Shown: positions 27,380-36,187 of the stretch, piece by piece
Layout of the letters: each line of letters opens with the position of its first letter
Position numbering within the stretch: the stretch's first letter is position 1
Assembly: GCF_015356825.1 (NCBI RefSeq)
Contig: NZ_JAACYW010000008.1
Span: forward strand, 33,864 to 97,863
Length of the DNA stretch: 64,000 nucleotides
DNA from: Catenulispora rubra
GTDB taxonomy: Bacteria; Actinomycetota; Actinomycetes; Streptomycetales; Catenulisporaceae
Direction of reading: 5' to 3'
The notes under the pieces: generated by a model
What the model was told of the DNA's origin: nothing
The model's input: only the letters and a program-made list of their open reading frames with translations
The model's database searches: none
Position numbers and translations under genes: made by a program

Positions 27380-28609
27380 ATGCACGGCCGAAGAAGCGGG
27401 ACGCTCAGGGACCTGCGACGCGAGAACCGGTCGGCGGTCCTGTGGTCGCTGTATTTCGACCGGCCGCGCAGCCGTCAGGACCTCGGCGCCGCGACCGGCC
27501 TGAGTCCGGCGTCGGTGACCAACGTGGTGCGCGAGCTGCTCGACGAGGGCATCGTCACCGAGGTCGGATCGCAGGATTCGGACGGCGGGCGACCGCGCCG
27601 GCTGCTGGACGTCTACGCCGAGCACGGGTTCGTGATCGGCGTGGACGTCGGCGAGACGCGGGTGCAGGCCGGGTTGTACGACCTGACGCTGGTCGAGCGG
27701 GCGAAGGCCGAGCGGCCGTTCGGCCCGGGCGAGCACGACGTGGCCGCGGCGGTGCAGGCCATCGCGGACACCCTGCACGCCGTCCTCGCCGACGCCGCGG
27801 TGGACCCCGCAGCGGTCCTCGGCGTCGGCATCGGCGTCCCGGCCATCGTGGAGCAGGGCCCTGAGGCGGTGGTGCACGGCCAGACCTTCGGCTGGAACGC
27901 CGTGCCGCTGGAGCGGTTGCTGCGCGCCCACACCGACCTGCCGCTGCGGTTCGAGAACTGCGCCAAGACGACCGGCCAGGCCGAGCTGTGGTTCGGGGCC
28001 GGACGCGGCGCGCGCACCGCGGCGGTGGCGCTGATCGGGTCCGGCGTCGGCGCCTCGCTGGTCTCCGGCGGGAGCATCTACCGGGGCGTCAACTCCAGCG
28101 CGGGCGAATGGGGCCACACGACGATCATCGCCGACGGGCGGCGGTGCCGGTGCGGCTCGTCCGGTTGCCTGGAAGCCTACGTCGGCGCCGAGGCGATCCT
28201 GGAGCGTTTCGCCGACCCGGCGGCGGCCATGTCCGTGGCCGACTCCGCATCCGCATCCGCATCCGCCGGCGACGCCGAGTCGGCGCTCGCGGCCCTGGTC
28301 GCGATGGACGAGTCGCCGGCCGCGCAGGCTCTGCTGGCGCAGACCGCGGAATACCTCGGCATCGGCATCGCAAATCTGGTCAACCTGTTCAATCCGGAGC
28401 GGGTGATCCTGGCCGGCTGGGCCGGCCTGATGCTCGGCGGACGGCTGCTGCCGGCGATCCGCTCGGCCGCGGAACGCCACTCGCTCAAGCACCCCTTCGC
28501 GGCGACGTCGATCGAACTCGGCCGGCTCGGCCCGGAATCGATGGTGCTCGGCGCGGCGACGCTGCCCCTGGAGGGCTTCCTCAACGGCGCCATCGGTCAT
28601 CGGCCGTAG
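27380..28609 (+). CDS. ROK-family transcriptional repressor (NagC/XylR type)
   Basis: A 409-residue protein. An N-terminal winged helix (about 25-70, RQDLGAATGLSPASVTNVV) is followed by a sugar-kinase-like ROK domain starting at GVDVGETRVQAGLYD. The zinc site GHTTIIADGRRCRCGSSGC is intact (His with three Cys). Such proteins bind DNA and release it when a sugar or sugar phosphate binds. GAGGAG precedes the ATG. A Ser-Ala repeat (SASASASA) interrupts the domain near residue 290. Neighbouring secreted CBM32 and GH64 genes and a shared operator suggest it controls glucan use. The C-terminal codons lie within a perfect palindrome. Confidence 0.9.
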   Translation: MHGRRSGTLRDLRRENRSAVLWSLYFDRPRSRQDLGAATGLSPASVTNVVRELLDEGIVTEVGSQDSDGGRPRRLLDVYAEHGFVIGVDVGETRVQAGLYDLTLVERAKAERPFGPGEHDVAAAVQAIADTLHAVLADAAVDPAAVLGVGIGVPAIVEQGPEAVVHGQTFGWNAVPLERLLRAHTDLPLRFENCAKTTGQAELWFGAGRGARTAAVALIGSGVGASLVSGGSIYRGVNSSAGEWGHTTIIADGRRCRCGSSGCLEAYVGAEAILERFADPAAAMSVADSASASASAGDAESALAALVAMDESPAAQALLAQTAEYLGIGIANLVNLFNPERVILAGWAGLMLGGRLLPAIRSAAERHSLKHPFAATSIELGRLGPESMVLGAATLPLEGFLNGAIGHRP

Positions 28610-28637
28610 GCACTGTGCCTACGGCCGATGACCGATG
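28591..28637. terminator. Perfect 47-base palindrome shared by two convergent genes
   Basis: Two 23-base arms match exactly around a single central T at 28614. The left arm includes the last codons and the stop of the ROK gene, and the right arm ends 25 bases before the stop of the - strand gene. RNA from either side would form a very stable hairpin, so it should terminate both. Confidence 0.85.
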
Positions 28638-28662
28638 ACCGGCGAAGGAACCGGATCGAAAA

Positions 28663-30222
28663 TCAGCTGCCGTATACCTGGAACTCCCAGAGCGAGTACC
28701 CGTACCCGGTACCCCGCTGCGTGCCGTACATCCGCACGTAGCGGCCCGTGCCGGTGACAGCGAGGTTCTGCGTGCCGCCGGTCCCGGTCGTGGTCGAGTA
28801 GACCGTCGTCCAGGTGGTCCCGTCGTTCGAGGTCTGGATCTGGAAGGCCTTGCCGTACGCGTTCTCCCAGTACAGAACCACCTGGTTGATCGTGTGCACG
28901 GCCCCGAGGTCGACCATCAGCCACTGGGGGTCGGCGGCCACGCTGGACCACCGGCTGTTGAACGACCCGTCCGTCACGGCCGAGGCCGGGGTGCCGTTGC
29001 CCTCGACCGACGAGGCGTAGGCATCCGCGTTCAGCGCGAGGTTCGTACCGTTGAAGGAAGCCTCTCCGGGACTCGTGTAGATCTCGTTCGAGTCCGGCGA
29101 GACGCCAGTGGCGTTGTTCGCGGCGACGAAGTAGAAGTACGTCGTGCCGTTCTTCAGTCCGGTGTCCGTGAACGTCGTGCTCGTGCCGGCGACCGTGGCG
29201 ACCTGCGTGGTGGCCTCCCCGTCGGAGATGGTCGAGCCGCGGTAGACGCCGTAGGACGTCGCACCGCTGGCGGCCGTCCAGTTGAGCGTGACAGACGCGT
29301 TGCCGGCGGTCGCCTTCAGGTTGCTCGGGCCGCTCGGTGCGGAGGCCGTCGCCGGGCTGACGGTCAGCTCGTCGACGCGCGAAACGCCGTGCCCGTTGGT
29401 CGCGCCCAGCGTGATCGAGTTCTTACCCGCGTTCAGATGGACCTGCAACGCAGAGTGCTGATACACGTCGAAGCTACCGGTCACGGGGAAGTGCTCGGTC
29501 GACGTGATGACCGTGCCGTTCACCACAAGCTGCATGTCCCGGAACATCACCCCGGGAAACAGCCCCTGCGCGAAAGCGTACCGCCAATCGAGCGTATACA
29601 GCCCGGCAGTCGGCACCACGACGTCGTTGAACGACATCGTGCCCTCCGCCGCGTAGGCCATGTCGACGACCTGGCCGCCCGGCGTGAGCGCGCCGGAGGA
29701 CCCGAGCAGCTGCGGGAACCAGCCGCTCAACGTCGGGAACCAGTCGAAGCCGCCGAGCAGCGCGTCCTTGCCGTAGTAGACCAGCGAGCCGCCCGAGCCC
29801 GTGCCGGGCGTGTTCCCGCCGGTCCCGATCGGCGGCGGGGTCCGGGAGGAGTCCTCGGCCGACTTGGGCGACTCACCGCCGGCGTTGATCGCGGTGATCA
29901 CGTAGAAGTAGTCCAGCGTGTTGCTCAGGTGCGTGTCGTTGTAGCTCGGGACGGTCGTCGTCGCGATCGGCGCGGCCGCCTCGCCGCCCGCCGCGGTGCC
30001 GCGGTAGACGTGGTACGACGTCGCACCCGGCGTCTGGTCCCAGCTCAGGGAGAGCGAGGTGTCGGGGTTGGCGTTGATGCCCAGGTTGAGCGGCGCCGGC
30101 GGCGGGGTCCCGGCCGCGAAGGCAGGGGCCTGCGTCAGCCCTGCCGCAGCCAGGGCGCACGCCGCGGCCAGGACCAAAAGACGGCGCAGCGACGTGCCCG
30201 CCGAGCGAGAGATTTCTTTCAT
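28663..30222 (-). CDS. Secreted carbohydrate-binding protein with FN3, beta-sandwich and CBM32 domains
   Basis: A 519-residue exported protein starting at ATG 30222, with GGAGCT upstream. Signal peptide about 1-36 (LLVLAAACALAAAGL, cleavage near AFA-AG). Then FN3 (about 40-125), a beta-sandwich like CBM35 (about 140-290, VYYGKDALLGGFDWFP to HGVSRVDELTV), a second FN3 (about 295-385), and a C-terminal F5/8-type CBM32 (about 395-519) with NSRWSS, WLMVDLG and YVRMYGT. No catalytic motif is visible, so the role is probably binding glycans or cell walls. Its promoter region holds the putative ROK operator. The CBM32 closely resembles that in the divergent GH64 enzyme. Confidence 0.8.
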   Translation of the reverse strand: MKEISRSAGTSLRRLLVLAAACALAAAGLTQAPAFAAGTPPPAPLNLGINANPDTSLSLSWDQTPGATSYHVYRGTAAGGEAAAPIATTTVPSYNDTHLSNTLDYFYVITAINAGGESPKSAEDSSRTPPPIGTGGNTPGTGSGGSLVYYGKDALLGGFDWFPTLSGWFPQLLGSSGALTPGGQVVDMAYAAEGTMSFNDVVVPTAGLYTLDWRYAFAQGLFPGVMFRDMQLVVNGTVITSTEHFPVTGSFDVYQHSALQVHLNAGKNSITLGATNGHGVSRVDELTVSPATASAPSGPSNLKATAGNASVTLNWTAASGATSYGVYRGSTISDGEATTQVATVAGTSTTFTDTGLKNGTTYFYFVAANNATGVSPDSNEIYTSPGEASFNGTNLALNADAYASSVEGNGTPASAVTDGSFNSRWSSVAADPQWLMVDLGAVHTINQVVLYWENAYGKAFQIQTSNDGTTWTTVYSTTTGTGGTQNLAVTGTGRYVRMYGTQRGTGYGYSLWEFQVYGS

Positions 30223-30285
30223 GGCAGCTCCACGATCACTTGTGTCGTGCTCTGCGATGCCCCGGCCGACTGGTGGCCGTGTCGC

Positions 30286-30314
30286 ACGGTATTGACGCCG
30301 AGGGGTTTCGTCAA
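30286..30314 (-). promoter_or_regulatory. Sigma70-type promoter for the CBM32/FN3 gene
   Basis: Read on the - strand: TTGACG (30314-30309), a 17-base spacer, then TACCGT (30291-30286). The gene starts 64 bases further down. The putative ROK operator touches the -35 box. Confidence 0.5.
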
Positions 30315-30326
30315 GCTTTGAAACAA
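30315..30326. promoter_or_regulatory. Putative ROK operator, copy 2
   Basis: GCTTTGAAACAA, identical to the site at 27358. With the neighbouring bases it forms GTTTC-N10-GAAAC (30305-30324), an inverted repeat of the kind bound by dimeric repressors. It lies immediately upstream of the - strand -35 box and in the shared region with the divergent GH64 gene. Confidence 0.5.
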
Positions 30327-30406
30327 GTCGTGACCGCGAGCTGCGGCCAGGACCCCACGTCGGGCCGGAACCGGTACCGAAATCGGTTACGGAACCGGGT
30401 CCGGGA

Positions 30407-30435
30407 TTGACAGCGCCGAAACACCGGCGCAACAT
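30407..30435 (+). promoter_or_regulatory. Promoter candidate for the GH64 gene
   Basis: TTGACA (30407-30412), 17 bases, then CAACAT (30430-30435). Just upstream, two GGAACCGG copies (30367 and 30391 regions) flank an ACCGA-AA-TCGGT inverted repeat (30376-30387), a possible operator for a different regulator. Confidence 0.45.
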
Positions 30436-30525
30436 CAGCCACCAAGGGTGCCCCCCGACTGGTGCACGAAGGCTGATTCATTCGCGACGCACGGAGCGTC
30501 ACTTCCTCGTGTACTGGAGAGAGCT

Positions 30526-32187
30526 TTGTCCTCAGCACCCATCGCCCGGGCTGCCCGCAGACCGCGTAACCGACCCCGTAGCAGACCCCTGACCATCGTC
30601 CTGGCGGTCCTGGCCCTCGTCGCCGGGCTGATCCTGAGCCAGCCCGGCACGCCGAAGGCGGCGGCGGCCACCTGCGACACCGGCACGAACCTGGCGCTGA
30701 ACCACCTCGCCACCGCCTCCTCGCAGGAGAACGCCAGCTTCCCGGCGGCGGGTGCCTTCGACGGGAACCTGAACACCCGCTGGTCCTCGCAGTTCTCCGA
30801 CCCGCAGTGGGTCCAGGTGGACCTCGGCTCGGTGCAGTCGCTGTGCCAGGTCGCCCTGCACTGGGAGACCGCCTACGGCAAGGCGTTCCAGATCCAGACC
30901 TCCACCGACGGAGCGACCTGGACCTCGGTCTACTCGACCACGACCGGCACCGGCGGCACGCAGACGCTGAACGTCTCGGGCAGCGGCCGGTTCGTCCGCA
31001 TGTACGGCACCGCGCGCGGCACCCAGTGGGGCTACTCCCTGTGGGAGTTCCAGGTGTTCGGCACCGGCAGCGTCGGCGGCGACACCGTGACGGTGACCAA
31101 TCCGGGCAATCAGACCACTGCCACCGGCGGCTCGGTCAACCTCCAGATCCAGGCCACCGACTCGGCTGCCGGCCAGACGCTGACCTACAGCGCCACCGGC
31201 CTGCCGGCCGGGCTGTCCATCAGCCCCGCCGGGCTGATCACCGGCACGGCGACGACGGCGGGCAACTCCACGGTGACGGTCACCGCCAAGGACACCACCG
31301 GAGCCTCGGGGACCGCGACCTTCAGCTGGACCGTGGGCACCAGCAGCGGCAACGGCGCTCCGCCGCCGCAGTTCTGGGGCGACACGTCCGCCATCCCGGC
31401 GGCCACGCAGGTTCTGGAGCTGTCGATCGTCAACCAGACCAACGGCCAGTACCCCGACAGCCAGGTCTTCTGGAGCTTCAACGGCCAGACCAAGTCGATC
31501 GCCCAACAGCGGTACGTCGACATGCCGGCGAACTCGGCCGGCCGGATGTACTTCTACCTCGGCACGCCGAACGGCCAGTACTACGACTTCATCGAGTTCA
31601 CCGTCGGCACGACCTTCATCAACGTGGACACCACCCGCGTCGACCGGTTCGGCCTGAAGCTGGCCCTGCTGCTGCACGGCCACGACGGCTCCAACCAGCA
31701 GGTCGGCGAGAACTACGCCACGTTCCAGGAATCCCGGGCGGCGACCTTCAGCCGGTTCCAGAGCTCGGTGCCCACCGAGTTCAAGGAGCTGGCGACCGAC
31801 CAGGCGCCGTACGGCATCCCGTCGCCGGGCAACGACAAGGCCTTCCAGACCGGCGGCGCGTACGCGAACTACTTCCAGAGCTACGCCGCGGCCAACGGCG
31901 ACACCAGCGATTCCACCGCGCAGATCTTCGGGTGCGGCGGCACGCTCGCGGCCAACCCGCAGCTGTGCGCCGGCCTGAACCGGCACGTGGCGCAGCTGCC
32001 GGCCGCGCAGCAGTCGGTCCCGGGCAACTTCTACCAGGCCGCCCCGGCCAACTACTACGCGCAGTTCTGGCACCAGAACGCGATCAACGGGGTGCAGTAC
32101 GGCTTCCCGTACGACGACTACGCGGGTCAGTCCGCTGACGTCTCAGTGACCAACCCGCAGTACATGGTGGTCGCGGTCGGCTGGTAG
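30526..32187 (+). CDS. Secreted GH64 beta-1,3-glucanase with CBM32 and Ig-like domain
   Basis: About 553 residues. TTG 30526 is favoured: GGAGAG lies seven bases before it and the product then starts with a basic segment and signal anchor (LTIVLAVLALVAGLIL). A GTG at 30448 is an alternative. CBM32 (about 50-185), a putative Ig-like domain (about 190-280, VTNPGNQTTATGGSVNLQI), then GH64 (about 290-553). The GH64 part shows QVLELSIVNQTNG, YFYLGTPNGQYYDFIEFTVG, with the likely acid Glu in DFIEF, and VDRFGLKLALLLHG with the conserved Asp. GH64 enzymes release pentasaccharides from beta-1,3-glucan such as fungal wall laminarin-type polymer. Exported; likely ROK-controlled. Confidence 0.85.
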   Translation: MSSAPIARAARRPRNRPRSRPLTIVLAVLALVAGLILSQPGTPKAAAATCDTGTNLALNHLATASSQENASFPAAGAFDGNLNTRWSSQFSDPQWVQVDLGSVQSLCQVALHWETAYGKAFQIQTSTDGATWTSVYSTTTGTGGTQTLNVSGSGRFVRMYGTARGTQWGYSLWEFQVFGTGSVGGDTVTVTNPGNQTTATGGSVNLQIQATDSAAGQTLTYSATGLPAGLSISPAGLITGTATTAGNSTVTVTAKDTTGASGTATFSWTVGTSSGNGAPPPQFWGDTSAIPAATQVLELSIVNQTNGQYPDSQVFWSFNGQTKSIAQQRYVDMPANSAGRMYFYLGTPNGQYYDFIEFTVGTTFINVDTTRVDRFGLKLALLLHGHDGSNQQVGENYATFQESRAATFSRFQSSVPTEFKELATDQAPYGIPSPGNDKAFQTGGAYANYFQSYAAANGDTSDSTAQIFGCGGTLAANPQLCAGLNRHVAQLPAAQQSVPGNFYQAAPANYYAQFWHQNAINGVQYGFPYDDYAGQSADVSVTNPQYMVVAVGW

Positions 32188-32200
32188 CCGCCGCACGGAC

Positions 32201-32236
32201 GGCGGGCTCCCTCTCGTCGCGGCCGGGGAGCCCGCC
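32201..32236. terminator. Hairpin after the GH64 gene
   Basis: An 11-bp stem GGCGGGCTCCC / GGGAGCCCGCC with a 14-base loop starts 14 bases after the GH64 stop codon. It probably ends the GH64 transcript before the next + gene. Confidence 0.65.
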
Positions 32237-32284
32237 CACCCAGGCGAGTTCCCCGGCCGCGGCCCTGCCTAAGGGGCATGCCAG

Positions 32285-34885
32285 ATGCGAGCCTTCATCC
32301 TGCCCGCGCCATCCGCCACACGACGGCGACGGCGCTCCGTCCTCCTGAGTTGGTTCACCGCACTGCTGGTGGTCGCGCAAACGCTGATCACCGTGAACCT
32401 GAGCACCACGCCCGCGCACGCGGCGGCGGCGAACACCGCCGTCACCACGCTGCGCAACGACAACGCGCACAGCGGCCAGTATCCGAACGAGACCGTCCTG
32501 AACACCTCGAACGTCACCTCGTCCCAGTTCGGCAAGCGGGTCACCTACCCGGTGGACGGCCAGCTCTACGCTCAGCCGCTCTACCTGCCGAACCTCACCA
32601 TCGGCGGCGCGACCCACAACGTGGTCTTCGCGGCGACGGAGAACGACAGCGTCTACGCCTTCGACGCCGACCAGTTCACGACCACTCCCCCGGCACCTCT
32701 GTGGAAGGTGAGCCTGCTGCCGGCCGGGGCACAAGCGGTGCCCAGCACATTCCAGGACTGCGGCGACCTGCAACCGATCATCGGCATCACCAGCACGCCG
32801 GTCATCGACCCGGCCACGAACACGATGTTCGTCGTGGCCTACGACCAGGAGAACGGCAAAGAGGTCTACCGCCTGCACGCCCTGGACGTCTCCACCGGCG
32901 CGGACAAGTGGCCGGCCGTCGTCATCCAGGGCTCGGCGCCGGGCACGGGCACCGGCAGCGTCGGCGGGACGATCACCTTCGACCCGAGCGTCGAACGGCA
33001 GCGGTCCGCGCTCGTGCTCGCCAACGGCCGGCTCTACGTGAGCTTCACCTCGTTCTGCGACATCGGCAACTATCACGGCTGGATCTTCGGCTACAACTAC
33101 TCGAACAGCGCGTTCGCGGTCGCGAACCTCTACAACGACACCGCCAACGGTTCCGAGGGCGGGATCTGGGGCGGCGGCGCCGGGCTGGCCGCCGACCCCG
33201 GCGGCAGCCTCTACTACGTGAGCGGGAACGGCACGTTCGACGCCGACAGCGGCGGTCCCGACATGGGCCAGAGCTTCGTGCGCCTGAACTCCTCGCTCCA
33301 GCGGCAGGACTACTTCGCGCCGTTCACGGCGAAGTGCGGTGGGGACAACGACCTCGGCGCCGGCGGCCCGCTGCTGATCCCGTCGGCGAACGAGGTGATC
33401 GACGCCGGGAAGGAAGGGCGGCCCTATGTCGTGAGCACCACGAACATGGGCGGTTTCACGGCGGATCCCAACCTCGTCTGCGGCGGCACCGACTACAACC
33501 GCACGGACGTCGACAAGATCGTCCAGGAGCTGCCGGTCGGAAGCGTCGGGTCGTTGTTCAGCACGCCGGGGTTCTACAACGGTCCGAACGGGCAGTCCGT
33601 GTACTTCTCGGAGTCGGGCGGGCCGACCGTGGCCTACTCGTTCAGCGGCGGCAAGCTGTCGGCGAACCCGACCTCGAAGACGACCGAGTCGTTCGGCGGC
33701 ACCGGCGGTGACGCGGTGGTCTCGAGCAACGGGACCGCGGCCGGCAGCGGTGTCCTGTGGACCGAGGGCGGCGAATCGGTGCTGCGCGCCTACGACGCCA
33801 CAAACCTCGGGAGCGAGCTCTACAACAGCAGTCAGAACCAGGCCCGGGACGGCATCTCGGGGTACGTGAAGTTCACGTCGCCGGTGGTGACGAACGGTCA
33901 GGTCTTCGTGGGACTGTCCTCCAGCCTCGCCATCTTCGGCATCATCGCGAACGCGCCACCGCCGCCACCGCCGCTGCCGAACGGCGTGAAGATCAACGCC
34001 GGCGGCCCCGCGGTGTCCCCGTTCGTCGCCGACCAGTACTCCACCGGCGGGGCGACATCGGGCAGCGGCAACGCGATCGACCTGAGCGGGGCGGCCAACC
34101 CGGCGCCTGCGGCGGTCTACCAGACCAACCGCTACGGCACCTTCGACTACAGCGTGGGCGGACTGCCGACGAGCGGCACGTATACGGTGCGGCTGCACTT
34201 CGCGGAGACGTACTGGACGACGAAGGGCTCCCGCCTGTTCAACGTGACGATCAACGGAACCCAGGTACTCAACTCCTTCGACATCGTGGCCACCGCGGGC
34301 GCCGCGAACAAGGCAGTCGTCGAACAGTTCACCGTGACCGCCGACGGTTCCGGAAAGGTCACCATCCAGTTCGCGTCCGTCAAGGACAACGCACAGGTGA
34401 ACGGGATCGAGATCAACCCGTCGTCCTCGACGACGCCACCGCCCACATCGGTGCAGATCAACTCCGGCGGTCCGGCCGCGTCCCCGTTCGTTGCGGATGA
34501 GGACTTCAGCAGCAGCGCGACCGCGGGCAGCACCAACACGATCGACCTGAGCGGGGTGACGAACCCGGCGCCGATGGCCGTCTACCAGACCAACCGGTAC
34601 GGCAACTTCACGTACACCATCCCCGGCTTCACAGCAGGCTCCAGCCACACCGTGCGCCTGCACTTCGCGGAGACGTACTGGACGACGAAAGGCGCGCGCC
34701 TGTTCAACGTGACGATCAACGGAACCCAGGTACTCAACTCCTTCGACATCCTGACCGCCGCGGGCGCCACGAACAAGGCGGTCGTCGAACAGTTCACCGC
34801 GACCGCCGACGGCAGCGGTCACATCGCCGTCCAGTTCGTCACGGTCAAGGACAACGCACAGGTCAACGGCATCGAAGTGGCGTAA
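32285..34885 (+). CDS. Secreted beta-propeller protein with two malectin domains
   Basis: An 866-residue exported protein. A signal peptide (SVLLSWFTALLVVAQTLI, cleavage near AHA-AA) follows an Arg-rich N-terminus. Residues about 50-560 form a PQQ/quinoprotein-like propeller (YAQPLYLPNLTIGG, VFAATENDSVYAFDA, LHALDVSTGADKW). A Pro-rich linker leads to two malectin (CBM57-like) domains at about 565-715 and 720-866, each with NRYG and LHFAETYWTTKG. Malectin folds bind glucose oligosaccharides. No enzymatic residues can be named. It may bind or process glucans together with the GH64 enzyme next to it. Confidence 0.75.
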   Translation: MRAFILPAPSATRRRRRSVLLSWFTALLVVAQTLITVNLSTTPAHAAAANTAVTTLRNDNAHSGQYPNETVLNTSNVTSSQFGKRVTYPVDGQLYAQPLYLPNLTIGGATHNVVFAATENDSVYAFDADQFTTTPPAPLWKVSLLPAGAQAVPSTFQDCGDLQPIIGITSTPVIDPATNTMFVVAYDQENGKEVYRLHALDVSTGADKWPAVVIQGSAPGTGTGSVGGTITFDPSVERQRSALVLANGRLYVSFTSFCDIGNYHGWIFGYNYSNSAFAVANLYNDTANGSEGGIWGGGAGLAADPGGSLYYVSGNGTFDADSGGPDMGQSFVRLNSSLQRQDYFAPFTAKCGGDNDLGAGGPLLIPSANEVIDAGKEGRPYVVSTTNMGGFTADPNLVCGGTDYNRTDVDKIVQELPVGSVGSLFSTPGFYNGPNGQSVYFSESGGPTVAYSFSGGKLSANPTSKTTESFGGTGGDAVVSSNGTAAGSGVLWTEGGESVLRAYDATNLGSELYNSSQNQARDGISGYVKFTSPVVTNGQVFVGLSSSLAIFGIIANAPPPPPPLPNGVKINAGGPAVSPFVADQYSTGGATSGSGNAIDLSGAANPAPAAVYQTNRYGTFDYSVGGLPTSGTYTVRLHFAETYWTTKGSRLFNVTINGTQVLNSFDIVATAGAANKAVVEQFTVTADGSGKVTIQFASVKDNAQVNGIEINPSSSTTPPPTSVQINSGGPAASPFVADEDFSSSATAGSTNTIDLSGVTNPAPMAVYQTNRYGNFTYTIPGFTAGSSHTVRLHFAETYWTTKGARLFNVTINGTQVLNSFDILTAAGATNKAVVEQFTATADGSGHIAVQFVTVKDNAQVNGIEVA
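34196..34830. repeat. Long direct repeat inside the malectin gene
   Basis: About 170 bases at 34196-34365 recur at 34661-34830, offset 465 bases (155 codons). Within it, the run from CCTGTTCAACGTGACGATCA through TCAACTCCTTCGACATC is identical in both copies. It encodes the core of both malectin domains. Confidence 0.85.
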
Positions 34886-34895
34886 GGCGAGCAGC

Positions 34896-34954
34896 GCGGT
34901 GCGGCGGTGCGCTCACCGACCGCACCGACCGCACCGACCGCACCGCCGCACCGC
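34896..34954. terminator. Convergent hairpin with a repeat-filled loop
   Basis: Arms GCGGTGCGGCGGTGCG (34896-34911) and its exact complement (34939-34954) form a 16-bp stem. The 27-base loop contains two tandem CGCACCGAC units, and the right arm begins a third. It lies between the malectin gene and the convergent CGNR gene. Confidence 0.7.
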
Positions 34955-34972
34955 CGCCGGTGCGACGCTCGA

Positions 34973-35635
34973 TCACTGCTCCGTCGCGCCGACGGCCCGG
35001 CGGCGCTGGCGGGAGGCGGCCAGGTTGGTGCGGTTGCCGCAGGTGCGCACGTCGTGCCAGACGCGGCTGTTGTTGCGTGACTCGTCGTAGAACGCGACGC
35101 CGCAGACCGGATACCGGCAGGTCTTCAAGCGCGACCACGTTCCCGTGTGCTGGGCGAGCATGATCTCCCCGGCCACCAGGGCGGACACGCCCCGCCAGCC
35201 TGAGGCCGTCGTCCCGTGGCGGACCACTCCGTCGCCGTCCATGCGCAGGCTCAGGCTCGCGGCGCCGAGCGGGATGGCGGTCTGGGGCTGTTCGCCCTGG
35301 CCTGCGCCGGCCTCGGAGTCGATCCCGGCGCGGTCTTCGCCGTTGCCGGCGGCCAGTGCACGCACGGCCTCGCGAAACCTGGTAAGCGGCGCCAGGTCGG
35401 CCTCGGCCAGGTGCAGCGCGGGCGGAGCCTGAGCGTTCGCGGCGGCCCACCGGGCCGAAGCCCCGTCCAGCCAACGGTTCGCCGCCGCGAGGTCCGCGAG
35501 CAGATCGCCGGGGTACGCGTGCTCGGCGTACTGCTCCAGCGTTGCGGTGTTGACCAGGTCCTGGACCAGGACCAGCCCGCCGGGCGCGCGCCCGGCAGGT
35601 CGTATCCCCTGGTCCGTCTCGTCTTGCATGGACAC
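34973..35635 (-). CDS. CGNR zinc-finger (ABATE-domain) regulator
   Basis: A 220-residue protein. The N-terminal stress-induced ABATE domain begins at LVLVQDLVNTATLE and contains LTRFREAVRALAAG. The C-terminal zinc finger has two cysteines in CRYPVCGVAFYDESRNNSRVW and the signature CGNR in RTCGNRTNLAASRQRR. CGNR proteins are thought to be DNA-binding regulators. It is divergent from an NTF2-like/MBL-fold gene pair, with an inverted repeat in the gap, so it probably regulates that pair. Confidence 0.9.
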   Translation of the reverse strand: MSMQDETDQGIRPAGRAPGGLVLVQDLVNTATLEQYAEHAYPGDLLADLAAANRWLDGASARWAAANAQAPPALHLAEADLAPLTRFREAVRALAAGNGEDRAGIDSEAGAGQGEQPQTAIPLGAASLSLRMDGDGVVRHGTTASGWRGVSALVAGEIMLAQHTGTWSRLKTCRYPVCGVAFYDESRNNSRVWHDVRTCGNRTNLAASRQRRRAVGATEQ

Positions 35636-35682
35636 AGCCTACATGCCTATGCTTCTGCCATCAGGACAGAGGCAAATGCGCT

Positions 35683-35695
35683 TTGACTCTGTCAA
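35683..35695. promoter_or_regulatory. Inverted repeat between CGNR gene and NTF2-like gene
   Basis: TTGAC-TCT-GTCAA is a perfect 13-base dyad 25 bases before the ATG at 35720. It is the best operator candidate in the 84-base divergent gap. On the - strand, TTGCCT and CATAGG spaced 18 bases apart could serve the CGNR gene. Confidence 0.45.
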
Positions 35696-35719
35696 CAACA
35701 GTCAGAGACGGAGAGACCG

Positions 35720-36187
35720 ATGGCGACGTATCTGGGCAGCGGGGATGAGGGCAGGCAGAACCGGGACTACTGGCCGGCGTGGCTGGACCAGCTCGCCGAC
35801 GACGTGACCATGGAGGCGTCCGTCATGACGGGCATCGTGACCGGGCCGGAAGCGGTGCGGACGATTCTCGGCGTCGCCAAGACCCTGTACGACTACCAGG
35901 AGTTCGAGTTCGTCGGCCCGTACGGCGAGCCGGGCCACGGCTTCGCGGAGGACTACAGCGCGCAGGTCAAGGGCGTCGCGCCGATCGGCAGCATCGTGGT
36001 CGTCCGCTACAACGAGGCGGGCCAGACCCAGCACATCATCGTCAGCCACCGTCCGCTCGGCTCGGTACTGCTGTGGTCGCGGTTGATGGCCGAGCACTTC
36101 GCCGGCACCGAATACGCGCAGTACTTCTCGGCCGATCCCGGGTCAGTCCCGGTTCCGGCTCTGCACGGAACGCAGGTGCACGCATGA
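35720..36187 (+). CDS. SnoaL/NTF2-like protein
   Basis: A 155-residue protein with an NTF2-like fold: WLDQLADDVTMEASVMTG (helix and first strand), GPEAVRTILGVAKTLYD, FEFVGPYGEPGHGFAEDYSA and IVVVRYNEAGQTQHIIVSHRP. Members are isomerases, hydrolases or binding proteins. A good ribosome site (GGAGAG) precedes the ATG. The stop overlaps the start of the MBL-fold gene (ATGA). The pair is divergent from the CGNR regulator. No specific substrate can be named. Confidence 0.75.
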   Translation: MATYLGSGDEGRQNRDYWPAWLDQLADDVTMEASVMTGIVTGPEAVRTILGVAKTLYDYQEFEFVGPYGEPGHGFAEDYSAQVKGVAPIGSIVVVRYNEAGQTQHIIVSHRPLGSVLLWSRLMAEHFAGTEYAQYFSADPGSVPVPALHGTQVHA

